From assembly GCA_902496185.1 (NCBI GenBank), contig CABUZX010000018.1:1-25060 (forward strand): 25,060 nt of DNA, given 5' to 3'. Source of the DNA: an uncultured Subdoligranulum sp. GTDB taxonomy: Bacteria; Bacillota; Clostridia; Christensenellales; CAG-314. The translations under genes and the position numbers were made by a program. How positions within the stretch are numbered: the stretch's first letter is position 1; every line of letters starts with the position of its first letter. Below the pieces are notes generated by a model. It saw only the letters and a list, made by a program, of their open reading frames with translations. It did not search any database and was not told the origin of the DNA. Of the stretch, positions 15,651 through 23,190 are shown piece by piece.

Positions 15651-17942
15651 ATGAAAAGAAAAATTGCAATATTGATATTTATGGTGTTAGCGTTTTCTTG
15701 CTTTTTGGTTGGTTGCCCCTCAACTGCCGAAAAAGTAACGGCTATAGAAATACTTGAAACGCAGTCAAAATACGCCGTAGGTTCTACAATTAATTACGAC
15801 AATATCAAAATTAAAGTTTCTTACGACAATAATACGACGAAGGAATCTACATTAAAGGAACTTGGCGCAACGGTTGTGACTTCTGCAGATACAACAAAAG
15901 AAGGCGAAACGTCCTACACTATTCAATACGAAGGATTTTCCGCCACCAAAAATTTAACGGTAGTTACCTATACGATAATCAATTATATGGCTCCGTCTTT
16001 TTGGCTTGATTATCAATACAACATCAAGGGTAGCTCTTTTGACGACGATTCAAAGTTTATTGATAATACGTCAATCTATGAAGTAGGCAACGTAAACAAA
16101 TTTATTTTTATTCCCGTCCTTGAAGGAATTGACGCAACAACTTCTGAACCCACCACAATAAATCAATCAATCAAAACACTTACAAAGGTATATTTAAAAA
16201 ATAACGGCGCGTACGGTAATGCATTGGAAGGTAATGAGCTCAGCCAATACGTTTCTATTGATAACAACACCTATCAATTTACGGAAATAGCAGGCGGTAA
16301 TACTTTCAAAATGGAAATTTCTCTTGATACCGAAGCTTATATTTTGAGCAGTGGTCTCGGCAATACTACCATTACTATTGAGTTTATGGTTGTTGACGGT
16401 GGTTACAACGTATATGACCAAAACGGTCTTGCAGTTATGACTGACGCATTTTTAGAGAGTGTATGGGAAGAAATTTTCAAGAAAAATACCTCTAATCCGC
16501 TTACGCTTGTAGCAGATGACAAACCTCTTTATCAATACGTAGGCAACGTGGATACCTTGATTTTGCACGGTAGTATCACCCTTGACGCGTCAAAAATGCC
16601 AAGTTCTTATTTTTGGCAACAAACAGATACGGGATATCTCACTGCGGAAGGTAATATAACCCCCGTATTTGAAGGTAAAGCAAAACTCGTAGGTTCTCTT
16701 AAAGACGGCGACGGTGAAAGCCATTATAATACTCAAGATTATCTTGATAACAACGTTTCAATTGCAGACGGAAACATGCAAAAAGGACTTTATGCTACGA
16801 CAAAGTGCGGTTTATCCGGCAATTATTTTGACATAAAAGTCCCAACCGTTGACAATACCAATAATACAGACAAACGTTTTTATTCCGTCGTTTGGTTCCA
16901 AAGCAAAACCGAACCACTTGCTCCACTTTCTCACTGGTCAGTATTTAGAATGACAAAGGCAAAAGCAGATATCGAAAACGGCAACGAATGTTCTATCACC
17001 TTTAAAAACTGCTCTATGACGGGCAATATGGGCAAAAGCGAAAATAATACCCCTGCAGGTATGATGATGTTTAACAACTGCGTTGACGAATTGATAATCG
17101 AAAACGTAATCGGCACGTCTTTCTTTGCCAATATGACACAAGATAATTATACCTACAATGGTCAAGAATACGCAAAAGGCGACAACGTAATCATCAATTC
17201 TAAATTTTTGGATTCTTATTCAAATATGGTCACAAGCTGGAGAGGATATTTTACCATCAAAGAAAGTGTTATGAAAAGAGCCGGTGGACCGTTGTTTGTA
17301 TTAATGGACGGCAACCGCAATAACGGCGAAACAGACGATACGAAAGGACCAAACGTTATTGTTGACACAAAATCCAAGCTTGAGTCTTTTGCTACGGGTG
17401 ACGAAAATTGGTTTGCTCAATACAACGCTCAACCGTTGATTGCAGGACTTAAAACAATGGATCTGTTGTTTAACGGTTATTTTGAAAAAACAATGTTAAC
17501 TACAAAATCCGACAAAGCCTACCTTAACGTAATCGCAATTATCATACCAGATCCGAGCGCAATCATGAATCCTCCAGCAGACAATATTGAAATTTGCGGA
17601 AGCTTTACTCAACAAAACGATAATGCAGACGTATTGTGCAACTATGCAATGCACAATCCTGTAATGACCGCGTTAAAAGCGCAAGGACTTCGCACTTATG
17701 TATTCCAAAGTGGAAATAATTTTGCAATAGCAAATATGGCAGGCGGAGCGCCTATTTTGGTAAACGCTAACGGTATCGAATTGCAACAAGACTTTATTCA
17801 AAACGGAGCAAATTCTACAATTGCGCAATGGAAAACTACTGCAACGGATACACTTTGCGTTTATATGGCAGCTTCTTTAGAATCCGCAAGATTCCCCTAT
17901 TTTGGAGCAATTCTCGGATTTGGAAATATGACAACAATTTAA
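15651..17942 (+). CDS. Large lipoprotein with Ig-like domain and beta-rich body
   Basis: A 763-aa lipoprotein. The signal peptide ends in the lipobox FLVG|C with the modified Cys at 22. Residues about 28-105 match the bacterial Ig-like (Big_3) pattern: VTAIEILETQSKYAVGSTI, KVSYDNNTT, then SYTIQYEGFSATKNLTV. The remainder is Asn/Thr-rich; residues about 440-570 contain rung-like segments (SITFKNCSMTGN, LIIENVIGTSFF, NVIINSKFLDS, FTIKESVMKRAGG) that look like a right-handed parallel beta-helix as in surface polysaccharide-binding or lyase folds. No catalytic motif is recognised. AAGGAG at 15639-15644 supports the start. It ends the YwaF-ABC operon and is probably its exported or membrane-associated client or receptor. 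Function unknown. Confidence 0.8.
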   Translation: MKRKIAILIFMVLAFSCFLVGCPSTAEKVTAIEILETQSKYAVGSTINYDNIKIKVSYDNNTTKESTLKELGATVVTSADTTKEGETSYTIQYEGFSATKNLTVVTYTIINYMAPSFWLDYQYNIKGSSFDDDSKFIDNTSIYEVGNVNKFIFIPVLEGIDATTSEPTTINQSIKTLTKVYLKNNGAYGNALEGNELSQYVSIDNNTYQFTEIAGGNTFKMEISLDTEAYILSSGLGNTTITIEFMVVDGGYNVYDQNGLAVMTDAFLESVWEEIFKKNTSNPLTLVADDKPLYQYVGNVDTLILHGSITLDASKMPSSYFWQQTDTGYLTAEGNITPVFEGKAKLVGSLKDGDGESHYNTQDYLDNNVSIADGNMQKGLYATTKCGLSGNYFDIKVPTVDNTNNTDKRFYSVVWFQSKTEPLAPLSHWSVFRMTKAKADIENGNECSITFKNCSMTGNMGKSENNTPAGMMMFNNCVDELIIENVIGTSFFANMTQDNYTYNGQEYAKGDNVIINSKFLDSYSNMVTSWRGYFTIKESVMKRAGGPLFVLMDGNRNNGETDDTKGPNVIVDTKSKLESFATGDENWFAQYNAQPLIAGLKTMDLLFNGYFEKTMLTTKSDKAYLNVIAIIIPDPSAIMNPPADNIEICGSFTQQNDNADVLCNYAMHNPVMTALKAQGLRTYVFQSGNNFAIANMAGGAPILVNANGIELQQDFIQNGANSTIAQWKTTATDTLCVYMAASLESARFPYFGAILGFGNMTTI

Positions 17943-17960
17943 TTTAAAGCTTAAATTAAA
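17938..17960 (+). repeat. Perfect 10-bp AT inverted repeat at the lipoprotein stop codon
   Basis: TTTAATTTAA (17938-17947) and TTAAATTAAA (17951-17960) pair around AGC; the first arm includes the stop codon. There is no following T run. It may protect the mRNA 3' end or simply reflect base composition. Confidence 0.5.
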
Positions 17961-17995
17961 TTTAATTTGCATAAAAAAACGAACCTAAAAGGCGT

Positions 17996-18014
17996 TCCCT
18001 ATAAGGGATTTTTT
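17996..18014 (+). terminator. Weak terminator after the YwaF-ABC operon
   Basis: TCCCT (17996-18000) pairs with AGGGA (18004-18008) with a three-base loop, followed by six T residues. The stem is short, but it is followed by two better terminators, so the operon end is strongly insulated from pstS. Confidence 0.5.
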
Positions 18015-18065
18015 GAAACATTAAAAATTTATAGGAAATTGCACTTCAAGCGGTCAAATGAAATT

Positions 18066-18096
18066 AGAACTTGGATTTAACGTCCGAGTTCTTTTT
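18066..18096 (+). terminator. Intrinsic terminator
   Basis: AGAACTTGGA pairs with TCCGAGTTCT (one T-G pair) around TTTAACG, followed by T residues to 18096. Confidence 0.85.
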
Positions 18097-18121
18097 CATT
18101 TATATAACTATATATCTTCTT

Positions 18122-18152
18122 CAAAAAGTCGCAAGCATTTTGCGATTTTTTT
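18122..18152 (+). terminator. Second intrinsic terminator, just before the Pho promoter
   Basis: TCGCAA (18129-18134) pairs with TTGCGA (18140-18145), extended by A-run/T-run pairing, followed by seven T residues. It ends four bases before the first Pho-box repeat. The region 17943-18255 therefore holds terminators and the pstS control region, with no gene. Confidence 0.82.
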
Positions 18153-18155
18153 ATC

Positions 18156-18183
18156 TTTACATAAACTTTACATTGCCTAAACT
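18156..18183 (+). promoter_or_regulatory. Pho box (three PhoP-type repeats)
   Basis: TTTACA (18156-18161), TTTACA (18167-18172) and TAAACT (18178-18183) are spaced exactly 11 bp apart, matching the Gram-positive PhoP pattern of TT(A/T/C)ACA repeats with about 5-bp spacers. The array ends about nine bases before the -35 region of pstS. Its regulator is most likely the PhoP-like protein encoded at 22525-23190. Confidence 0.8.
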
Positions 18184-18192
18184 TAAAAGTGA

Positions 18193-18221
18193 TAGTTGGA
18201 AATTTTTTAGCACAGTATAAT
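18193..18221 (+). promoter_or_regulatory. Activator-dependent promoter of pstS
   Basis: The -10 is an exact TATAAT (18216-18221). The -35 position at 17-bp spacing reads TAGTTG (18193-18198), a poor match, as expected for a promoter needing PhoP. The predicted start is near 18228 and AAGGAG (18241-18246) precedes the ATG at 18256. Confidence 0.75.
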
Positions 18222-18255
18222 ATAGGCGTAATCAAAAGAAAAGGAGACAAAAACT

Positions 18256-19191
18256 ATGAAAAAGATTTTAACACTTTTACTTTCTTGCGTCCTTATGGTA
18301 TGTGGCGCTATTGGACTTACTGCTTGTGGCGGTGAAAAAAACATCACTGTTGTTGCTCGTGAACAAGGTAGCGGAACACGTGAAGCGTTTGACAAAGTTG
18401 TCACGGACGGCAACGGAAATTACCTTGAAATGAAGGTTGATGGAAAGAAAGTTTATAAGACTACTTCTAACGCCGACATTCAAAAGGAAACGGGTAATGT
18501 TATGAGCAAGGTAGCAAGTGATAAAAACGCAATCGGCTATATCTCGCTCGGCTCGGTAAACAACACGATTAAGGTTGTAAACGTAAATGGCGTTGCACCT
18601 TCTTCTGAAACAGTTTTAGATGGTAGTTATGCTATTCAAAGACCGTTTGTAATTATGACAAGTTCTACAGTAGAACTTACGGATATTGCAGCAGACTTTA
18701 TGCTCTACTTGAAGAGCGAAGCGGCTGAAACACACGCAAACGAAGCAGGTTGTATTTATCTTGCCGACCCTGTAAGAAGAGCAAACGAAGGCGAAACGGA
18801 AATTCCCGTTGTAGAATACACGGTAAAATCTTCTCTTCCTTCGGGCGGCAAAATCACGGTAAACGGCTCGACTTCAATGGAAAAATTTATCAAAAAAGCA
18901 ATGAGTGGCTATGCAAGTCTTTACGGCAGAACGGCTGACGAAATCTTTACGCTCGACTTGCAAGGCTCTTCCGTTGGTAAAACCGCAGTACAAAACGATA
19001 AAAACGGCAACGTAATCGGACTTTCTTCGGCAAGCGTTAAAGAAAGTGGTATCAATAGTTTCAACGTATGCCTTGATGCAGTAGCGGTTATCGTAAACAA
19101 ATCAAATGAAAATATAAACGACCTTACGATTGCAGACCTTTACAATATTTTCAGCGGAAAAGTAACGAAATTTAGCGAGATTGCAGGTTAA
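18256..19191 (+). CDS. pstS: Phosphate-binding lipoprotein PstS with permuted halves
   Basis: A 311-aa substrate-binding lipoprotein of the Pst phosphate importer; the lipobox GLTA|C places the lipid on C24. Residues 30-170 carry what is normally the second half of PstS: REQGSGTREAF (35-45), ASDKNAIGYISLGSV (87-101), RPFVIM (129-134) and a C-terminal-like LYLKSEAAETHANEAGCIYL. Residues 198-311 carry what is normally the first half: GKITVNGSTSMEKFIKKA (198-215), NVIGLSSASV (252-261), LDAVAVIVNK (273-282) and LTIADLYNIFSGKVTKFSEIAG. The order is thus reversed compared with E. coli or Bacillus PstS, a circular permutation. The Asp usually seen in DIG-SS is Val here. Both binding loops (GSTSM and GSGTR) are retained. 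AAGGAG precedes the ATG. First gene of the Pho operon, just below a Pho box. Confidence 0.9.
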   Translation: MKKILTLLLSCVLMVCGAIGLTACGGEKNITVVAREQGSGTREAFDKVVTDGNGNYLEMKVDGKKVYKTTSNADIQKETGNVMSKVASDKNAIGYISLGSVNNTIKVVNVNGVAPSSETVLDGSYAIQRPFVIMTSSTVELTDIAADFMLYLKSEAAETHANEAGCIYLADPVRRANEGETEIPVVEYTVKSSLPSGGKITVNGSTSMEKFIKKAMSGYASLYGRTADEIFTLDLQGSSVGKTAVQNDKNGNVIGLSSASVKESGINSFNVCLDAVAVIVNKSNENINDLTIADLYNIFSGKVTKFSEIAG

Positions 19192-19192
19192 T

Positions 19193-21034
19193 ATGAACAT
19201 CACGAAAGTTAAAGAAAAAACAGGACAAACGATTTTCACGGTAGCGGCGATTATATGCGTAATCGCTGTTGCCGCAATTTTCGTTTTTATGTTAATTAAA
19301 AGTATTCCCGCCTTTAATAAAATAGGTGTATTTGATTTTATCTTCGGCGATAATTGGTCGCCCGATAGATTAGATAAATACGAAACCGCAACCCTTTCAG
19401 GCTCTTACGGAATATTAAAAATGATTGTCGGAACACTTGCGGCAACTGTTGGCGCACTTTTAATTGGCGGCACGCTTGGTTATTTTACCGCAGTATTCCT
19501 TGCTTTCTATTGCCCAAAGAAATTAAAGAAGATATTTTCATCAATGGTAAACTTACTTGCGGGTATTCCGTCGGTAGTTTATGGTTTCTTTGGTATCGTA
19601 TTCTTACTTCCTTTACTTGCAAATTTTGCACCGAATAACGGAAGCGGACTGCTCGCAACTTCGCTTATCTTGGGCATAATGATTATGCCTACGGTAGTAT
19701 CTCTTTCTAAAACAAGTTTAGAAGCTGTTCCACGTTCTTATTACGAAGGTGCGCTTGCGCTTGGCTCTACGCACTCTGAGGCTGTTTTTGGTACGGTAAC
19801 CAAAGCGGCAAAATCAGGTGTTACGGCTTCGCTTGTTCTTGGTATCGGACGTGCGCTTGGCGAAACAATGGCAGTCGTAATGGTTGCAGGCAACTCGGTA
19901 GCATATCCCGATTCGCTCTTTAACAGTTTCCGTGTGCTTACGGCAAATATCGTAATGGAAATGGGTTATGCAGGCGAAGTACAACAAGGTGCGCTTGTTG
20001 CAACGGGTGTAATTCTTCTTGTGTTCGTACTTATTGTAAACCTTATTTTTAGTGCAATCTCTAAAAAAGCAGTTAAAGGCGCAGTTGAAGGCAAAGGCTT
20101 GTTTTCTAAAATCTTCAAAAAGAAAGAACAAACGAAGAAAACCACCTTTTGGACGAAATGCAAAGATAAAATCGCAGGGTTCAAGTATAAAATTAAAACG
20201 GCAAATATTGAGGCAAGCGCATCGATTGGTGCAGGAGTTTTTGCGGGCGCAGTTCTACTTCTCGTAATAGGATTTATCTTTATAAAAGGTGCGCCTACAC
20301 TTGTATCTAATCCACATTTGCTCTTTGGTAAATATGAATTTGACAGCGAACAAATTACCATTTTGCCGTCTATCATCACAACGCTTATGACGGTTGGATT
20401 AAGTTTGCTCATCTCTGTTCCCATTGGACTTTGTACGGCGATTTTCTTAAATGAATATGCAAAGAAGAACAACTTCTTTATTAAAATAATTCGTGGCGCA
20501 ATCGACCTACTTAATGGCGTTCCGTCTATCGTGTACGGTTTGTTTGGTATGATAACGTTCGTTGCCTTAATTAGCGGTGCGAGTTCGATTCTTGCAGGTA
20601 CGCTTACGATTAGCATAATGCTACTTCCCACGATTGTCCGTTCTACCGAAGAAAGTTTGAAATCGGTACAAGACAGTTTGAGAGAAGGAAGCCTTGCGCT
20701 TGGTGCAGGTAAAATGAGAACGATTTTCAAAATCGTTTTACCGTCTGCTCTTCCCGGCATAATGAGTGCAATTATATTAAGTATGGGTAGAGTGATTGCG
20801 GAATCCGCGCCGTTTATTTACACAATGGGTTCGGTAATATCCGCAACCCCTACGGGATATTTAGATAGTAACGCAACGCTTGCGGTTGCACTTTACAGGC
20901 TTTCGGGCGAAGGTTGGTATGTAAACGAAGCTTATGCAACGGCAGTAGTTTTAATTATACTTGTTCTTGGATTAAACCTTTTAGCTGAATTTATCGCAGG
21001 GAAGCTTAACAAGAAATTACAAGGAGATAAATAA
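19193..21034 (+). CDS. pstCA: Fused PstC-PstA phosphate permease
   Basis: A 613-aa protein holding both Pst permease subunits. Residues about 1-290 are PstC (first helix, the NLLAGIPSVVYGFFGIVFL segment, EAA loop EGALALGSTHSEA, then GRALGETMAV). Residues 290-330 are a basic linker (KKKEQTKKTTFW). Residues about 330-613 are PstA (DLLNGVPSIVYGLFGMITF, EAA loop REGSLALGAGKM, GRVIAESAPF). Each half has about six helices, so the linker stays on the cytoplasmic side, where both EAA loops can dock PstB. In most bacteria these are separate genes. The start is ATG at 19193, one base after the pstS stop; a TTG at 19181 inside pstS is in frame but has less support. No internal stop or frameshift was seen. 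Confidence 0.9.
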   Translation: MNITKVKEKTGQTIFTVAAIICVIAVAAIFVFMLIKSIPAFNKIGVFDFIFGDNWSPDRLDKYETATLSGSYGILKMIVGTLAATVGALLIGGTLGYFTAVFLAFYCPKKLKKIFSSMVNLLAGIPSVVYGFFGIVFLLPLLANFAPNNGSGLLATSLILGIMIMPTVVSLSKTSLEAVPRSYYEGALALGSTHSEAVFGTVTKAAKSGVTASLVLGIGRALGETMAVVMVAGNSVAYPDSLFNSFRVLTANIVMEMGYAGEVQQGALVATGVILLVFVLIVNLIFSAISKKAVKGAVEGKGLFSKIFKKKEQTKKTTFWTKCKDKIAGFKYKIKTANIEASASIGAGVFAGAVLLLVIGFIFIKGAPTLVSNPHLLFGKYEFDSEQITILPSIITTLMTVGLSLLISVPIGLCTAIFLNEYAKKNNFFIKIIRGAIDLLNGVPSIVYGLFGMITFVALISGASSILAGTLTISIMLLPTIVRSTEESLKSVQDSLREGSLALGAGKMRTIFKIVLPSALPGIMSAIILSMGRVIAESAPFIYTMGSVISATPTGYLDSNATLAVALYRLSGEGWYVNEAYATAVVLIILVLGLNLLAEFIAGKLNKKLQGDK

Positions 21035-21813
21035 TGAAAAAGATAAAAGAAATAAACGAATACGGGCAAAATATTTCCGTGAAAAATGCCAACCTTTGGT
21101 ACGGCGATTTTCAAGCCCTTAAAAATATAAGCGTAGAAATCCCCAAAAAGCAGGTTACCGCATTTATCGGTCCATCGGGTTGTGGTAAATCTACTTTCTT
21201 AAAATGTTTTAACCGTATGAACGATTTGGTAAACGGTTGTAAAATCGAGGGCGAATTTTACGTTGGCGGAACGAATATTTACGGTAAAATCGACGTAAAC
21301 GAACTTCGCAAAAACGTTGGTATGGTATTCCAAAAGCCGAATCCGTTCCCGATGAGCGTATATGATAATATCGCTTATGGTCCGAGAACGTTTGGTATTA
21401 CAAAACACTCTGAACTTGATGAAATTGTGGAAAAATCTTTACGACAAGCAGCAATGTGGGATGAACTCAAAGACCGTCTTAACAAATCTGCGTTAGGGCT
21501 TTCAGGCGGTCAACAACAACGACTTTGCATTGCTCGTTCTTTGGCTGCAAATCCTAAAATTTTACTTATGGATGAGCCGACGAGCGCTCTCGACCCTATT
21601 TCTACGGGTAAAATTGAAGAACTTATGGAAGAATTGAAAAAGGAAATTACCATAGTTATCGTTACCCACAATATGCAACAAGCAACCCGTATTGCAGATA
21701 AAACGGCGTTCTTCTTACTTGGCGAACTCGTGGAGTTTGGCAACACCGACGATATATTTACATCGCCCAAAGACGAACGCACCGAACGTTATATTACGGG
21801 TAGATTCGGTTGA
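21034..21813 (+). CDS. pstB: Phosphate ABC transporter ATPase PstB
   Basis: A 259-aa ATPase of normal PstB length. Walker A GPSGCGKST is at 46-54, Q-loop Gln at 100, KPNPFPMSVYDNIAYGPR just after it (a PstB hallmark), signature LSGGQQQR at 156-163, Walker B ILLMDEP at 176-182, and the H-loop His at 212. It powers the fused PstCA permease from the cytosol. Its ATG overlaps the pstCA stop by one base (TAATG), with AAGGAG at 21021-21026, so translation is coupled. Assignment is secure. Confidence 0.96.
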   Translation: MKKIKEINEYGQNISVKNANLWYGDFQALKNISVEIPKKQVTAFIGPSGCGKSTFLKCFNRMNDLVNGCKIEGEFYVGGTNIYGKIDVNELRKNVGMVFQKPNPFPMSVYDNIAYGPRTFGITKHSELDEIVEKSLRQAAMWDELKDRLNKSALGLSGGQQQRLCIARSLAANPKILLMDEPTSALDPISTGKIEELMEELKKEITIVIVTHNMQQATRIADKTAFFLLGELVEFGNTDDIFTSPKDERTERYITGRFG

Positions 21814-21827
21814 TACCCGTCATAGTA

Positions 21828-21856
21828 TTGATTTTTTTGTAAAAAAACGCTATAAT
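21828..21856 (+). promoter_or_regulatory. Possible internal promoter before phoU
   Basis: TTGATT (21828-21833) and TATAAT (21851-21856) are 17 bp apart in the only real gap of the Pho operon (58 bases). A start at about 21863 would remove most of the AAGGAG site (21858-21863), so such a transcript would be poorly suited for phoU translation. A basal promoter for the regulators is plausible but unproven. Confidence 0.4.
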
Positions 21857-21871
21857 TAAGGAGTAAAGACA

Positions 21872-22525
21872 ATGTCAATTAGAAAAATATTTGAAGAAGA
21901 ACTTGCCGCTTTGAAAACGGAACTTGTGGAAATGTGCCGCTTAACCGAGCAAATGATAGAAAATGCAATCACCGCGCTTGTCAACCGCGATAGAGAACTT
22001 GGAAAAAGTATCGGTCAAATGGATAAGCGTGTTGACGAATATGAAATGGATATCGAAAAACGCTGTATGCGAATACTTTTGAAGCAACAACCCGTTGCAA
22101 AGGATTTTAGAGAGGTTTCTACTGCTCTTAAAATGATAACGGATATTGAACGCTTTGGCGACCAAGCAAGTGATATTGGAGAGTTGGTTTGCACTATGCC
22201 GGGCGAAAAGTATATTAAAAAACTTACACACATTACCGCAATGGGAAATCTTGCCGTAAAAATGGTTAGAGAAAGCGTAAATTCGTTTATAAATAACAAT
22301 GAAAGTTTAGCGGATGAAGTTATTAAACTTGACGACGAAATGGACGAAATGTTTTTAGCCGTAAAAAACGACTTAATTGAACTCATTAAAAAAGACGGAA
22401 ACAACGGCGACCAAGCCATTGAGCTTATGATGGTTGCAAAGTATTTGGAACGTATAGGCGACCACGCTGTAAACGTTTGCGAATGGACAAAATATAACGA
22501 AACGGGAGTACACCAAAAATTCTAA
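21872..22525 (+). CDS. phoU: Phosphate transport regulator PhoU
   Basis: A 217-aa all-helical protein made of two PhoU repeats. The metal-binding style motifs are DIERFGDQASDI near residue 90 and KYLERIGDHAVNVCEW near residue 190. PhoU associates with PstB and PhoR and represses the sensor kinase when phosphate is ample. AAGGAG at 21858-21863 supports the start. It is placed between pstB and the two-component genes, and its stop overlaps the response regulator ATG (TAATG). Confidence 0.95.
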   Translation: MSIRKIFEEELAALKTELVEMCRLTEQMIENAITALVNRDRELGKSIGQMDKRVDEYEMDIEKRCMRILLKQQPVAKDFREVSTALKMITDIERFGDQASDIGELVCTMPGEKYIKKLTHITAMGNLAVKMVRESVNSFINNNESLADEVIKLDDEMDEMFLAVKNDLIELIKKDGNNGDQAIELMMVAKYLERIGDHAVNVCEWTKYNETGVHQKF

Positions 22526-23190
22526 TGAAAGAACTTATTTATATCGTAGAAGACGACGAAGGAATGCAAGAGGTTTACGAAGGCGCTTTTGAAGAAAGTT
22601 ACGAAACGAAAATCTTTGAAAACGGTAAAGATTTTTTTGACGTGTTCAATGTTAAAAAGCCCGACCTTGTAATTCTTGATATTATGCTACCGATTATGGA
22701 CGGATTTACGATTTTAACAAAAATTCGTGAAGTTGATGAGAAAATTCCCGTCATTTGCGTTAGCGCAAAATCAGACGAAATCAGTTTTGTAAAAGGCTTG
22801 AATAAAGGCGCGGACGATTATATGGCAAAGCCATTTTCGGTGCTTGAACTTTTGGCACGCGTAAAAACCAACTTACGCCGCGCAAAACTGTACATAACGA
22901 GTGCCGACGGCTTTTCGATTGATAACAACGTGTATAAGGCGTTTTATAATGATAAAGATTTAGGTCTTACCATTAAAGAATTCAAACTTTTGAAAATCCT
23001 TATTGGAAAAGCAGGCGTGACGGTAGAGCGTGAAGAGTTGTTCCGTGAGGTTTGGGGCGACGATTTTATGGGCGAAACGAGAACGCTCGATATGCACATA
23101 GCGGCGTTAAGAGAAAAAATTAAACAAGCGGGAGGGAAAGACTGTATCGTTACCGTTCGTGGTATCGGATATAGGTTTGAAAATAAGTAA
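22525..23190 (+). CDS. phoP: OmpR-family response regulator (PhoP/PhoB-like)
   Basis: A 221-aa response regulator. The receiver domain (about 1-118) has acidic residues E9, D10 and D11, the phosphoacceptor D52 in LVILDIMLP, and the conserved Lys in AKPFS. Residues about 125-220 are an OmpR/PhoB winged helix (LTIKEFKLLKILIGKAG, then VRGIGYRFE). It probably binds the Pho-box repeats ahead of pstS. The ATG overlaps the phoU stop; the nearest SD-like sequence (GGGAG 22504-22508) is too far, so translation likely depends on coupling with phoU. The role rests on operon context, since many OmpR regulators look alike. Confidence 0.9.
   Translation: MKELIYIVEDDEGMQEVYEGAFEESYETKIFENGKDFFDVFNVKKPDLVILDIMLPIMDGFTILTKIREVDEKIPVICVSAKSDEISFVKGLNKGADDYMAKPFSVLELLARVKTNLRRAKLYITSADGFSIDNNVYKAFYNDKDLGLTIKEFKLLKILIGKAGVTVEREELFREVWGDDFMGETRTLDMHIAALREKIKQAGGKDCIVTVRGIGYRFENK

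Noticed and set aside
19181..19192. TTG start for pstCA inside pstS
   Set aside because: The ATG at 19193 directly after the pstS stop is simpler and gives the expected N-terminus.
19966..20760. 264-codon minus-strand frame inside pstCA
   Set aside because: Antisense shadow of a clearly conserved permease gene; no recognised family or start signal.
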